64,000 bases of DNA, taken from the NCBI GenBank assembly GCA_964517145.1, contig CAZFBN010000008.1:4991-68990 (forward strand), written 5' to 3'. This document shows positions 25,954 through 34,846 of the stretch, piece by piece (the first letter of the stretch is position 1; the number at the start of each line of letters is the position of its first letter). Below the pieces are notes generated by a model. The model had not been told where the DNA came from. It made no database searches and saw nothing but the letters and a program-made list of their open reading frames with translations. A program made the position numbers and the translations under genes. Source of the DNA: JADJNW01 sp964517145 (lineage in GTDB: Bacteria > Bacteroidota > Bacteroidia > Chitinophagales > Saprospiraceae).

Positions 25954-27957
25954 TTAATCTTTTTCACAAACCAAACGAAATCCAATATAGCCATATTTTT
26001 CAATGGGAGCATTGTAATTTCTATTTGAAACTCGGCACTCTATGTCACCACTATTCCATGACCCGCCACGCAGAATACGGAGTTCAAAATCAACATTTTC
26101 TATCCATGCGCTTCCATCTTTGGGAGCATCAAAATAATCTTCATGCCATATATCTTCACACCATTCCCAAACATTTCCACTCATTTGATATATTCTAAGT
26201 TCATTAGGTTTCTTTTCTCTTACCGAGCGACTTTGGCAATTGTTTTTTTCTATTGCTTCATTATTCCAATCACCAATTAATCTTTTATCTCCAGAGTTTT
26301 TCCAAAACCATCCTACTTCTTCTAAATTATTACTTCCAGCATATTTATAGCCTTTACTGTGATTACCACCCCGTGCTGCATATTCCCATTCAGCTTCTGT
26401 TGGTAGGCGATATTTTTTTCCAGTTTTTTCAGAGAGCCAGTTACAATAATTGGTGGCATCATACCAATTCACATAAATTACAGGTAGTTGATCTCTTCCC
26501 CAACCATTATCATGAGGCTTTTCTTTATTCGTTAAATTACAAAAAGCATCATATTCCTTAAAAGTAACAGGGTATTTTCCAATATAAAAATCCTGAATAG
26601 TAACCTCGAAAATTGGTTGCTCATTATTATAATCATAACTACCTCTTTTAAAAGACCCACCTTGAACTAATATTAAATCGGGTTTGTAAAGAAAATTTAA
26701 AGATTCTTCTTGTTCCAGGCTTTGCTTTATTGCTGAAGTAGTTATTGAAATTTTTTCTTCATGCTTTGGTTTTAATTTCAAAAGAGTACCTTGTACTTGT
26801 TTTATATCGATATCTGTAGGCGATATTGCTTCTTCAGGTTTTGCTATTGCTTCTACTTTTTGGTATGCTTCTTTTACGTATTTACCATTTTCATTTTCAA
26901 ATATGTCCAAATATGCCCAATAGGCAATAGTCGTATTTTTACGAAGTGCTTCTCCCCATATTTTATCGTCCTCGAGGCTGAAAAGCAATTTCTTAGCTTC
27001 AATTTCATACTTACCTTTTCTATATTGTAATAAATATTTATTAAAAGCTTCTATTGAGTTTTCTTTTTCTGCATACAGCCAAAAAGCCTCTTCGGCATTA
27101 GAATTATTGGGATACTTTTTCCAAAAGGCGTGGTAAGCGGCGGCGGTGTCGGCGGCTTCGGCGGTGATCCATTCCTGGGCTTCGTTTTGCTTTTGAAAAA
27201 AGACAAACATGCCACCTTGATGGTCTTCTTTATCAAAGGCTTCGGAAAGTGGTTTTTGATAGATTTTCTTTTCCGCCAATTCCGAAATGACTGCATCACC
27301 CAGCGAACGGGCACTCAGGTTGCCGCCGTGGGTGCGCATCTTGGCAAGTAACGCCTCTGCAAAAGGGCTATGCCCGCCGTGCACACCGTCGAGCACTTCC
27401 TGCTTGCTGCCGGAGGTAATCACCCAGCGCGACGCATCCTGATAACGCTGCACGAGGGCTTTAGGCGAGTAGTCATTGGAAACATTTTTAACAGCAAAAG
27501 TACCTGAAAAGCAAGAGTCGCAGATGATAAGGGTGTGGCGCGTACGAATCTCGCGTAGGTAGCGTTTGAGAGTATCGTTGGCAATATACTTGGCGCGGGT
27601 TTCGGCATCGACAGGAATCCAGTAACCTTCTTTGAGCCGCCCATGGTAGTCGCCGTGCCCAGAATAATAAACAATGAGGTTGTCGTGAGCTTGTACTTTT
27701 TCCAACAAATCTTCAAACGCCTGGTAGATATTATCGGCGGTGGCAGCTTCATCAAAAAGCGGAATAATATGCTGTTCTTCAACATTATAACGTTGCGTGA
27801 CAATTTCAACAAAAGATTTGACATCCCGAACGCAGTTATTGAGCGGTTTACGGGCATAGTTATCAATGGCAATTACCAACAGATAATTGATCCCTTGTGG
27901 GGTTGCCTGGGTACGATGTTGTTCGGCGGTGCGACCGGCTTTGCTATCCTGGGACAT
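25954..27957 (-). CDS. Caspase (C14)-like protease fused to an FGE/C-type-lectin domain
   Basis: A 667-residue protein counted from the Met at 27957; the frame runs 25 codons further upstream, but conserved sequence starts later. The caspase domain (about 22-255) has the catalytic His in VYYSGHGDYHG (His101) and Cys in LIICDSCFSG (Cys149). A helical linker (about 260-375) carries short repeats such as AYHAFWKKYPNNSNAEEAF and AYWAYLDIFENENGKYVKEAY. The C-terminal SUMF1/FGE domain (about 429-665) has VQGGSFKRGS, RLPTEAEWEYAARGG, MSGNVWEWCEDIW and RGGSWNSG ending IGFRLVCEKD. Only one of the two FGE catalytic cysteines seems present (Cys641), so a binding C-type-lectin role is more likely than enzyme activity. 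No signal peptide is seen. The activating signal and targets are unknown. Confidence 0.88.
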   Translation of the reverse strand: MSQDSKAGRTAEQHRTQATPQGINYLLVIAIDNYARKPLNNCVRDVKSFVEIVTQRYNVEEQHIIPLFDEAATADNIYQAFEDLLEKVQAHDNLIVYYSGHGDYHGRLKEGYWIPVDAETRAKYIANDTLKRYLREIRTRHTLIICDSCFSGTFAVKNVSNDYSPKALVQRYQDASRWVITSGSKQEVLDGVHGGHSPFAEALLAKMRTHGGNLSARSLGDAVISELAEKKIYQKPLSEAFDKEDHQGGMFVFFQKQNEAQEWITAEAADTAAAYHAFWKKYPNNSNAEEAFWLYAEKENSIEAFNKYLLQYRKGKYEIEAKKLLFSLEDDKIWGEALRKNTTIAYWAYLDIFENENGKYVKEAYQKVEAIAKPEEAISPTDIDIKQVQGTLLKLKPKHEEKISITTSAIKQSLEQEESLNFLYKPDLILVQGGSFKRGSYDYNNEQPIFEVTIQDFYIGKYPVTFKEYDAFCNLTNKEKPHDNGWGRDQLPVIYVNWYDATNYCNWLSEKTGKKYRLPTEAEWEYAARGGNHSKGYKYAGSNNLEEVGWFWKNSGDKRLIGDWNNEAIEKNNCQSRSVREKKPNELRIYQMSGNVWEWCEDIWHEDYFDAPKDGSAWIENVDFELRILRGGSWNSGDIECRVSNRNYNAPIEKYGYIGFRLVCEKD

Positions 27958-28209
27958 ACTGGTTTGTACAATTATGGTTTGGCGTATAAAGGTATAAAAA
28001 AGGCGGTAAGTATGGTAAAATAAAGGTGGCATTCTATTTGACTGGTACTCTTGTTTTACGTCGTCTCTTTACATAAGCTTAACAAAGAATATTTGACTAA
28101 AAGCGCTGCAATGGCTTATCTTTACAATGCTTGCCTAAAAATTGTTTTCAAACCCAGCAAATCGCACTTTTCTGATAAGGTACTTATTCACTTAATCAAT
28201 CAACAAATT

Positions 28210-29547
28210 ATGAAAAGTGCATTTGTTACAATTCTATTTTTGAGTATTGGTAGTAGTTTGCAATCGCAAAGTCCTGGCGGAACTACGATCCTCCAATCGC
28301 AATTCATTAACCCTTGTGGCAATGATGGCGCCAATGAGTTTATTATTTCGACAACGGGGAGTTCGCCGGTGAATATCAACGACTTTGCCCTTGCTTCTAT
28401 TGATCACATGAGTGGGGTTCAGCCCAATTTTAATTTCTATTGGTGGGGTAAAAATGTAATATCAGCGCCCTCCCCTACCTTCACATCCAATGTAGAAAGC
28501 TGCGGTACATCTGGATTGGAGTGCTATGGCATTGCTGACCCTACGACTCCGGCAGAAGCGACAACTATCAATGCTCGAATTGCTGCCTTGAATGCAGTGG
28601 CGGGCTGCACCGTTTTTTTGGCTGTTCCCTCCGACGGCAATATCCCAGCCAATAGCAATTTTATTTTTTTTCTCGGTGCTTACAATTGTGATTTTGATAA
28701 CATTTCTACCAATCTCAATTTTTCTAATCACTGCGCTGATGGAGTTCAGTATTATGCAGTTTTTGGATTGGGTGATGGAGGGGGCTTGTCTTCACCGCCT
28801 TGTAGTAACTCTAACTCCGGTTATTTTAGTAATTCAGCTGATCGCACGAGTAGAACTTACGTTTACAATGGAGGCGACAATACCAATGCTGCCAATTACA
28901 GTACCAACGCTGTAACTTATACGCCCGCCGGAGGGTCACCTGGCTGGGTATCTCCATCAAATGTATGGATGTCTGGTGGTGCTTGTATTCCAATGGCATC
29001 TCAGCTTCCAATAGAATTGGTTAAATTTGAAGGTCAGGTAAAAGGTAAGATGGTCATTTTATATTGGCAAACAGCCACTGAGAAGGACAATGCCTACATG
29101 GAGGTGCAGCGCAGCAGGGATGGGATTCATTTTTATAGTATTGGAAAGGTTGCGGGGAATGGGACTTCGGTGATTCCGCAATTTTATACGTTTAAAGATG
29201 AGCAGCCTTTACAGGGGCTCAACTATTACCGCCTGCGGCAGGTGGATTGGGATGGCAGTGAAACTTTCCACAAGGTTATCGCGGTTCCGATGGAAGCTAC
29301 GCTGACCTATATGCGGCTCTTCCCCACGCAGGCGACGGATGTTTTAAATGTGATGTTTAATGAAGCGCTTGTGAATGGGTGTTTGCTAAAAATGATAGAT
29401 GTGACGGGCAGGGTGGTTCAACAAATATCCTTGGCTAGAGAGGTGCAACAGGTCAGCATTCCGATAGAAAATTTGCCAAAAGGAGTTTATGTTTTACAAT
29501 TGCAACGGAATCATGCCCTAGAGACTTTGCACTTTTTCAAACTTTGA
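28210..29547 (+). CDS. Secreted protein with T9SS type A sorting domain
   Basis: A 445-residue protein starting at the Met at 28210 with signal peptide MKSAFVTILFLSIGSSLQSQ; the frame is open further upstream, but that part is not export-like. The N-terminal two thirds (ILQSQFINPCGNDGANEFIISTTGSSPVNINDFAL; YWWGKN; LNFSNHCADGVQYYAVFG; GYFSNSADRTSRTYVY) resemble a Bacteroidota secreted family of unknown function with several cysteines. The C-terminus has the usual pre-sorting segment (LPIELVKFEGQVKGKMVILYWQTATEKDNAYMEVQRS) and a T9SS sorting domain (NVMFNEALVNGCLLKMIDVTGRVVQ; LPKGVYVLQL). It is divergent from the caspase gene. Confidence 0.8.
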   Translation: MKSAFVTILFLSIGSSLQSQSPGGTTILQSQFINPCGNDGANEFIISTTGSSPVNINDFALASIDHMSGVQPNFNFYWWGKNVISAPSPTFTSNVESCGTSGLECYGIADPTTPAEATTINARIAALNAVAGCTVFLAVPSDGNIPANSNFIFFLGAYNCDFDNISTNLNFSNHCADGVQYYAVFGLGDGGGLSSPPCSNSNSGYFSNSADRTSRTYVYNGGDNTNAANYSTNAVTYTPAGGSPGWVSPSNVWMSGGACIPMASQLPIELVKFEGQVKGKMVILYWQTATEKDNAYMEVQRSRDGIHFYSIGKVAGNGTSVIPQFYTFKDEQPLQGLNYYRLRQVDWDGSETFHKVIAVPMEATLTYMRLFPTQATDVLNVMFNEALVNGCLLKMIDVTGRVVQQISLAREVQQVSIPIENLPKGVYVLQLQRNHALETLHFFKL

Positions 29548-29794
29548 ATAAAAAAAATGCCCCCCTCCATAAAAAAAATTGCGGAGAGAGGCTATCCCAA
29601 AAACCGATTAATCACTCATTTATTTTTAATACCGAGATGGTTGCAAGTTTGCAACTTTGTTCCACCGCTTGACCTTTTGTAGTAAAAGTGTTCTTGTCCG
29701 CAGCAGTGGGTTTTATTGTACAAATATATAATCTGTTTGTACAGAAAAAAAGATTTTACCGATAAAAATTTTTCAAAGACAAAAATGGCTATAA

Positions 29795-30937
29795 ATGAGT
29801 GGTTTAGGAAGTGAGGAAATTAATAATTTGTTTTCTGAAGCAGAGTTGAATCGGTACGCAAGGCACCTCTCGTTGGCAGCAATTGGCTTGGAAGGTCAAC
29901 AAAAGTTAAAAAAAGCCCGGGTGCTGGTGGTGGGCGTCGGCGGTTTGGGCAGTCCCGTACTGCTTTACCTTGCGGCGGCAGGAGTGGGGCACCTGGGTGT
30001 TTTGGATGGAGACGTGGTGGATGCGAGCAATCTGCAACGGCAGGTGTTGTACACCGTGCAGGATGTCGGTCAGCCAAAAGCTTTGGCAGCAAAAGCGCGG
30101 CTGGAATTATTAAATCCGCATATCGAAATCACGGCTTATCCTTTCAATCTTAGCAAAGATAATGCGCTCGACCTATTTGAAAAATATGATATTGTGACCG
30201 ATGGCACGGACAATTTCGCTACGCGCTACTTGGTGAATGACGCCGCAGTGCTGACCGGCAAAGTGAATGTGTATGGGTCGGTGAGTCGTTTTGAAGGTCA
30301 GGTGGCGGTTTTCAATCAGTTAAATCCTGATGGGACGCGCGGAGCAAATTATCGCGACCTCTTCCCCACCCCACCAGGTGCTGGCGCGGTGCTCAATTGC
30401 GCGGATGAAGGCATTCTGGGAGTGCTACCTGGTATCATTGGCAGCATGCAGGCTAACGAAGTTATTAAAATCATTACGGGCGTTGGAGAGGCACTGAATG
30501 GAAAACTGGCACTTTTTGATGCGGCTCATTTAGCTTTAACCATTGTTACCATTCCTCGAACCAGTCAAGTTGTAATAAAAGAACTCATCGATTATGAGCT
30601 GTTTTGCAATGCTGTTTCTATATCAGAAGTAAATACCATTACACCTCCTCAACTCCAACAATGGATCGAAGAAGGAAAAGACATTCAGTTGATTGATGTG
30701 CGCCAACTCTCAGAGCATCAAGCAGATAACATCGGAGGAATATTGATTCCTTTAGCAGATATTCATCAATTTATCCACCTTATAAATAGAGAAAAAATCA
30801 CTATATTATACTGTCGGAGTGGCAGTAGAAGTGCTGCGGCGTTTCATAGAATTAAGCAGCAGGGGGGCTATTGCGAAAATTTATTTAGTCTGGAAGGGGG
30901 CATCCAAGCCTGGCGTAATTGGCAAAACAAATCATAA
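29795..30937 (+). CDS. MoeB/ThiF-type adenylyltransferase with C-terminal rhodanese domain
   Basis: E1-like enzyme that adenylates the C-terminal glycine of a sulfur-carrier protein (MoaD or ThiS type) and, through its rhodanese domain, can supply sulfur. In the 380-residue protein the nucleotide-binding site is VLVVGVGGLGSPVLLYLAAAGVGHLGVLDGDVVDASNLQRQ (about 45-85). DGTDNFATRYLVNDA follows near 136, then NCADEGILGVLPGIIGSMQANEVIKI near 201. The rhodanese domain (about 285-380) has active loop CRSGSRS. No molybdenum-cofactor or thiamine genes are adjacent, so the carrier is uncertain. Confidence 0.88.
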   Translation: MSGLGSEEINNLFSEAELNRYARHLSLAAIGLEGQQKLKKARVLVVGVGGLGSPVLLYLAAAGVGHLGVLDGDVVDASNLQRQVLYTVQDVGQPKALAAKARLELLNPHIEITAYPFNLSKDNALDLFEKYDIVTDGTDNFATRYLVNDAAVLTGKVNVYGSVSRFEGQVAVFNQLNPDGTRGANYRDLFPTPPGAGAVLNCADEGILGVLPGIIGSMQANEVIKIITGVGEALNGKLALFDAAHLALTIVTIPRTSQVVIKELIDYELFCNAVSISEVNTITPPQLQQWIEEGKDIQLIDVRQLSEHQADNIGGILIPLADIHQFIHLINREKITILYCRSGSRSAAAFHRIKQQGGYCENLFSLEGGIQAWRNWQNKS

Positions 30938-30944
30938 ATAATCA

Positions 30945-30975
30945 TAGAAGTGACACTTTTTTGGTGTCACTTCTA
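30945..30975. terminator. Bidirectional terminator between convergent MoeB-like and winged-helix genes
   Basis: TAGAAGTGACAC (30945-30956) and GTGTCACTTCTA (30964-30975) are exact 12-bp complements around a T-rich 7-nt loop. Confidence 0.8.
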
Positions 30976-30982
30976 CATTCAG

Positions 30983-31537
30983 TTAAGCATGTTTTTTCAA
31001 CATTTCTCCAACCATTCTCACGGCTTCTGGAGTAATTTTGTACTTCTTTCTTGCCTGCTGTGAGTTGCCTTCTTTGCCTAATTGCATGATGAGTTTCTTC
31101 TTCACTAAAGCGCTGATTGCCTGCGTGATATTTGAAACACGTTCACCAATTAGCTTCAATTCTTTCTGTACTTGAGCACTGCTTACTTCGCTCATGTTGC
31201 GCTTAGAGCTCAGGTAAACGGCAGCAGCCAGTGCCTTCTCTGCGTCAGAAGAAGGTCTTAACGCACGGTACATGTCGGTAAAGGAATTAAGGCTTTCCAA
31301 ACCTGCTGGACTGCCTTCGGTCGGTGTTGGTTTGTCAGCACCTTGCGCTGCTGAGCCATTTTCAGAAGCGGTGCTTCCTTGATTGCTCGAAGCAGCGGCA
31401 CCTAGTACCAGGGTAGCTTGTCCCAACTGAAATTTGTTGGACAACCACAGTAAAATTCTTGATTTAACATCGTCATCCGCTTTGCTAAGCAAATCGTAGC
31501 ATTGCGATAACAGATCGATCTCCTGATCTAATTTCAT
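30983..31537 (-). CDS. Hypothetical protein with winged-helix-like C-terminal domain
   Basis: A 184-residue soluble protein. An N-terminal helical segment (MKLDQEIDLLSQCYDLLSKADDDVKSRILLWLSNKF) is followed by a low-complexity Ser/Ala/Gly/Pro linker (about 48-85). A C-terminal region (about 90-184) looks like a winged helix (KALAAAVYLSSKRNMSEVSSAQVQKELKLIGERVSNITQAISALVKKKLIMQLG; ARKKYKITPEAVRMVGEMLK). That suggests DNA binding, but the regulon is unknown and no close family name can be given. A well-spaced promoter lies about 160 bp upstream. Confidence 0.65.
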   Translation of the reverse strand: MKLDQEIDLLSQCYDLLSKADDDVKSRILLWLSNKFQLGQATLVLGAAASSNQGSTASENGSAAQGADKPTPTEGSPAGLESLNSFTDMYRALRPSSDAEKALAAAVYLSSKRNMSEVSSAQVQKELKLIGERVSNITQAISALVKKKLIMQLGKEGNSQQARKKYKITPEAVRMVGEMLKKHA

Positions 31538-31695
31538 GTTGCACTCTAGTTTAGTTGGTGAGTAAAAATTTAACTTATTTGATTATAAAAAATTTCCTGA
31601 TTAAATACACCTGATCTAACGACTAAATAAAAAGTGATTTTCTCCTTGTTAACTTTCGATAAAGAATATCAAAACATTCGATGCCGCAAGTGCTG

Positions 31696-31726
31696 CAAAT
31701 TTATATCCTTTTTTACAATATTGCAA
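31696..31726 (-). promoter_or_regulatory. Bacteroidota promoter for the winged-helix gene
   Basis: On the minus strand TTG (31724-31726) lies 20 nt upstream of TAAATTTG (31696-31703), matching TTG-N19-21-TAnnTTTG. The predicted 5' leader is about 150 nt. The rest of the 385-bp gap 31538-31922 is AT-rich, and no other feature was found. Confidence 0.6.
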
Positions 31727-31922
31727 TAATATTGGCAGTAAAAATTTAATTTAATTTTTACCTCCACATCAAGTAATTTCACAAAAATCTAATAATCAAC
31801 AAATTAAGAATTAACTTCTGGTGAAAAAAGCTTGTACACACAAATTTAGCCGATGTGTAATGGAAGGTTAAAGTTTAAAAAAGTATAAAATACTAACCTA
31901 AAAATGGTATATCATATTGGGC

Positions 31923-32960
31923 TTAATCTTGCACAAGCAAATTACATCCTCTCCATTCACTACCGCTCATGCGGCCGAGCACTTCAAAACTGCCGCACTC
32001 ATATACTCGTCCAATATCTTCGGTCAAAATAAAACTCATGCTGTGTACATTCATCGTATCAATAAGCGCAAGTAAACCCGTTTTGCCTGTTCGTTCCGGG
32101 CTGAGGGGATCTGTAATTTGACGAGTGAAAACTTTTAGAGGTGGTCCTGGCGTAAAGCGTTGTCCTTTGGCATATGCCTGCGACAATAGTTCTGTCATAC
32201 CAAACTCAGAATGAATATTTTGTGCATTCAATCTTTTTGATATATATTTGTGCAATTCTTCCCTAATCATCTCTTTTTCCCGCTTTCCTTTGAAGCCTCC
32301 TGTTTCCATGATGATAATGGGATCGGATAAATCCAACTCATATTGCTCTGCCAAATCTAACAAAGCATAGCTTACACCGAGCAAAAGGGTAGGAATATGA
32401 TGTTTTTTGCAATATTCAAGTGTTTGAACCAAGCGTTCATAATCATATAAAAAAAATCCGCTTTGTGAATGTCGGGAATTTCGAATAAAATAATCTGCCA
32501 TCGCTACAAGCGACGACCCTTGGCGCTCTAAATAGGAAGGCAATAAGGCAAGAATACAATATTGAGATAAATCGCCATAAAAATGCTCAAAATTGCGGCG
32601 GGTGTTGAGTAAATACGCGTTTAGATCGGCGACTAAATGTTGGCTGGGGGTTTGTCCCGTTGTGCCACTGCTGGTAAATATCACTTCGGGCGACCAAGTG
32701 CCGGTTTGTACCAAATAATTTTTAAAAAATTGAATAGGTAAGAACGGAATGGCGTTTATATGAGTAACGGCAGCAGGTTGGACGCCAAGTAATTGCAAAT
32801 ATTGCGCATACAAAGCATTGTTAACTGCCTGATACTGAAATATTTCTAATGCTAACGATTCAAACGTAGCATCGCTTACAATTTGAGCTTTTTTTGTCAG
32901 CTCCTTACCTAATTGATCCAATGTTGAACAAAAATTATAAAATTGTTGTAAATTAACCAA
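31923..32960 (-). CDS. LuxE/PaaK-family acyl-protein synthetase-like protein
   Basis: A 345-residue adenylate-forming enzyme homologue of the LuxE family. Visible motifs are VIFTSSGTTGQTPSQH (phosphate-binding loop, about 90-105), IIIMETGGFKGKREKEM (near 213), SEFGMTELLSQAYA (near 240) and GLLALIDTMNVHSMSFILTEDIGRVYE near the C-terminus, consistent with acyl-AMP formation. LuxE activates fatty acids in bioluminescence; in Bacteroidota these orphan relatives probably activate an acyl group for another pathway. It is divergent from a lipoprotein gene, with start codons about 20 bp apart. Confidence 0.85.
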   Translation of the reverse strand: MVNLQQFYNFCSTLDQLGKELTKKAQIVSDATFESLALEIFQYQAVNNALYAQYLQLLGVQPAAVTHINAIPFLPIQFFKNYLVQTGTWSPEVIFTSSGTTGQTPSQHLVADLNAYLLNTRRNFEHFYGDLSQYCILALLPSYLERQGSSLVAMADYFIRNSRHSQSGFFLYDYERLVQTLEYCKKHHIPTLLLGVSYALLDLAEQYELDLSDPIIIMETGGFKGKREKEMIREELHKYISKRLNAQNIHSEFGMTELLSQAYAKGQRFTPGPPLKVFTRQITDPLSPERTGKTGLLALIDTMNVHSMSFILTEDIGRVYECGSFEVLGRMSGSEWRGCNLLVQD

Positions 32961-32980
32961 ACGAATTAAAGCAAATTTCG

Positions 32981-33484
32981 ATGAAAAATATACAAATTTT
33001 CCTACTTTTTTTGATAATGACTTCCTTGATTGCTTGTGTTCAGCCGCCTGATTACCCCGATGAGCCGCGTATTGAGTACGTGGGTGTTAATACACGAGTG
33101 ATTCGGCAAGGCAGTCGAACTGCGGTTTTGGATACTTTAAAGGTCACTTTTTCTTTCACCGATGGTGATGGCGACTTAGGGGAAGAAGGCGATGCCAGAA
33201 ATATTTTTATTTACGACAGTCGCTATCCAAACGACACCATTAACTATGGCAATCTGCTGCCCATTTCTGAAAAAGGAAGCAACAATGGCGTATCTGGCGA
33301 AATTACATTCATGCTCCCCAACCGCCCTACGAATATTTGTTGTATTTTTCCTGACAGACGAAGATGCGAGGTGGATCCGCGTTTTCCGCAAGATACTTTT
33401 TCTTTTTTGTTGCAAATCAGAGACCGTGCCGGTCATATGAGTAACCTGATTCGTACGGAAACCATTACGATTTTATGTCAGTAA
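32981..33484 (+). CDS. Hypothetical lipoprotein
   Basis: A 167-residue exported lipoprotein: MKNIQIFLLFLIMTSLIAC ends in the lipobox LIAC. The mature part (VTFSFTDGDGDLGEEGDARNIFIYDSR; FMLPNRPTNICCIF; DTFSFLLQIRDRAGHMSNLIRTETITI) suggests an immunoglobulin-like beta fold with an acidic DGDGD loop. It is a recurrent Bacteroidota type with no assigned role. Its 3' end overlaps the convergent hemF gene by 20 bp. Confidence 0.75.
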   Translation: MKNIQIFLLFLIMTSLIACVQPPDYPDEPRIEYVGVNTRVIRQGSRTAVLDTLKVTFSFTDGDGDLGEEGDARNIFIYDSRYPNDTINYGNLLPISEKGSNNGVSGEITFMLPNRPTNICCIFPDRRRCEVDPRFPQDTFSFLLQIRDRAGHMSNLIRTETITILCQ

Positions 33485-34373
33485 GCCAGTCGATGCCCTT
33501 GCGCAAGTGTGCCTGCGTGTAAGCTTCGGAGCTGTTGGGCTCTGGTTGGTAATTATACGTCCATTGCGCCAAAGGTGGCAAACTCATGAGGATGGACTCG
33601 GTGCGTCCGTCGGTTTCCAAACCAAATTTGGTTCCAGCGTCCCAAACCAAATTAAATTCGACATAACGTCCGCGGCGTAATAATTGCCAATGTTTTTCGC
33701 GTTCGCCGAAAGGCAGATATTTATTTTTTTGTAAAAAATGAATGTAAATCGGACAAAAGGCATTCCCAACATCCTGTACATATGCAAATAGCTGATCTTT
33801 TGTAAAGCCCTCTTTTTCATTCAATCGGTCAAAAAAAATACCGCCAACGCCTCGTGTTTCCTGCCGATGTTTTAAATAAAAATAATCATCCGCCCAGGTT
33901 TTAAATTTAGGATAAAATTCAATATGATGTTTATCACAAATATTTTTTAAATATTGATGAAAAAACTGCGCATCCTGCGGCACGATGTAATGCGGCGTCA
34001 GGTCAATGCCCCCACCAAACCACCAGGTTTCGCCCGTTTCAAAATAGCGCACATTCATATGAATGATCGGCATCTGTGGATTTTGAGGATGTAATACGAT
34101 GGAAACACCTGTTGCAAAAAACTCATTTCCAGCCAGTTGCAATTTTTTTTGCATTCGCTCGCTCACCTCGCCATGAACTGCCGAAAAATTCACACCGCCT
34201 TTTTCAATATGCTGTCCCTCGATCACCCGACTCCTGCCACCGCCGCCGCCCGGGCGCTCCCAAGCATCTTCCCGAAATTTTCCAGCTCCGTCCGCCCCTT
34301 CCAGTTGGCTGCAAATATTATCCTGCAAGGACATAAACCACTCCGCAATCGTATCTTTATTCCAATTTTCCAT
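33465..34373 (-). CDS. hemF: Oxygen-dependent coproporphyrinogen III oxidase
   Basis: Converts coproporphyrinogen III to protoporphyrinogen IX with molecular oxygen in haem synthesis. The 302-residue protein has all family blocks: WERPGGGGGRSRVIEG (about 39-54), EKGGVNFSAVHG, MNVRYFETGETWWFGGGIDLTPHY (about 106-129), FDRLNEKEG, RGRYVEFNLVWDAGTKFGLETDGRTESILMSLPP (about 236-270). Presence of HemF implies growth with oxygen. Its stop overlaps the convergent lipoprotein gene. Confidence 0.97.
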   Translation of the reverse strand: MENWNKDTIAEWFMSLQDNICSQLEGADGAGKFREDAWERPGGGGGRSRVIEGQHIEKGGVNFSAVHGEVSERMQKKLQLAGNEFFATGVSIVLHPQNPQMPIIHMNVRYFETGETWWFGGGIDLTPHYIVPQDAQFFHQYLKNICDKHHIEFYPKFKTWADDYFYLKHRQETRGVGGIFFDRLNEKEGFTKDQLFAYVQDVGNAFCPIYIHFLQKNKYLPFGEREKHWQLLRRGRYVEFNLVWDAGTKFGLETDGRTESILMSLPPLAQWTYNYQPEPNSSEAYTQAHLRKGIDWLTDIKS

Positions 34374-34423
34374 CCTACCAAATTTCCCAATTTCTTAATT
34401 TCCAATATCATAATATCCCAATA

Positions 34424-34771
34424 TCATAACCTCCCCTTCGCCGCCTCCACCGTCTTCTTCGCGTTCCCCACAAAAATCTCGTCTTCTATCACAATCACCG
34501 GTCTTTTCAAAAAAGTATATTCTTCCAAAATCAGGTTGCGGTAGTCTTGTTCAGTCAATTCTCTTTCATGCAAGCCCATGCTTCGGTATTTTATAGCTTT
34601 CCGGCTAAATAGCGCCTCATACGATCCCGCTTTTTCTTTCATGGCATCGAGTTGCTCCGGTGTAATTTTTTCTGTTTTAATATCCTGTAAATCAAAGCCT
34701 TGTCCATTATTTAATTCAGCAATGATTTTCCGGCAGGTATCACAAGTGGAGAGGTGATAAATCTTTCGCAT
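34424..34771 (-). CDS. ArsC/Spx-family thioredoxin-fold protein
   Basis: A 115-residue protein with the ArsC-like fold. The N-terminal strand MRKIYHLSTCDTCRKIIAEL carries a CxxC redox pair (Cys10 and Cys13), and LQDIKTEKITPEQLDAM, LFSRKAIKYRSMGL and FLKRPVIVIEDEIFVGN follow in the family order. This group includes arsenate reductases and Spx-like regulators; no ars genes are nearby, so a general thiol-redox role is as likely as arsenate reduction. It lies 50 bp upstream of hemF on the same strand and could share a transcript. Confidence 0.8.
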   Translation of the reverse strand: MRKIYHLSTCDTCRKIIAELNNGQGFDLQDIKTEKITPEQLDAMKEKAGSYEALFSRKAIKYRSMGLHERELTEQDYRNLILEEYTFLKRPVIVIEDEIFVGNAKKTVEAAKGRL

Positions 34772-34846
34772 GCGTTTTTTTGTTTTAAAAGACGAAGATA
34801 CGCGATCTTTACAGGCTAAACTTCATACCAACGTCAAATTTATGAT

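Noticed and set aside
25954..27957. Diversity-generating retroelement with the lectin domain as variable target
   Set aside because: No reverse transcriptase, template repeat or accessory gene was found in the window, and the C-terminal region is not notably rich in AAY codons. Kept as a question for the wider genome.
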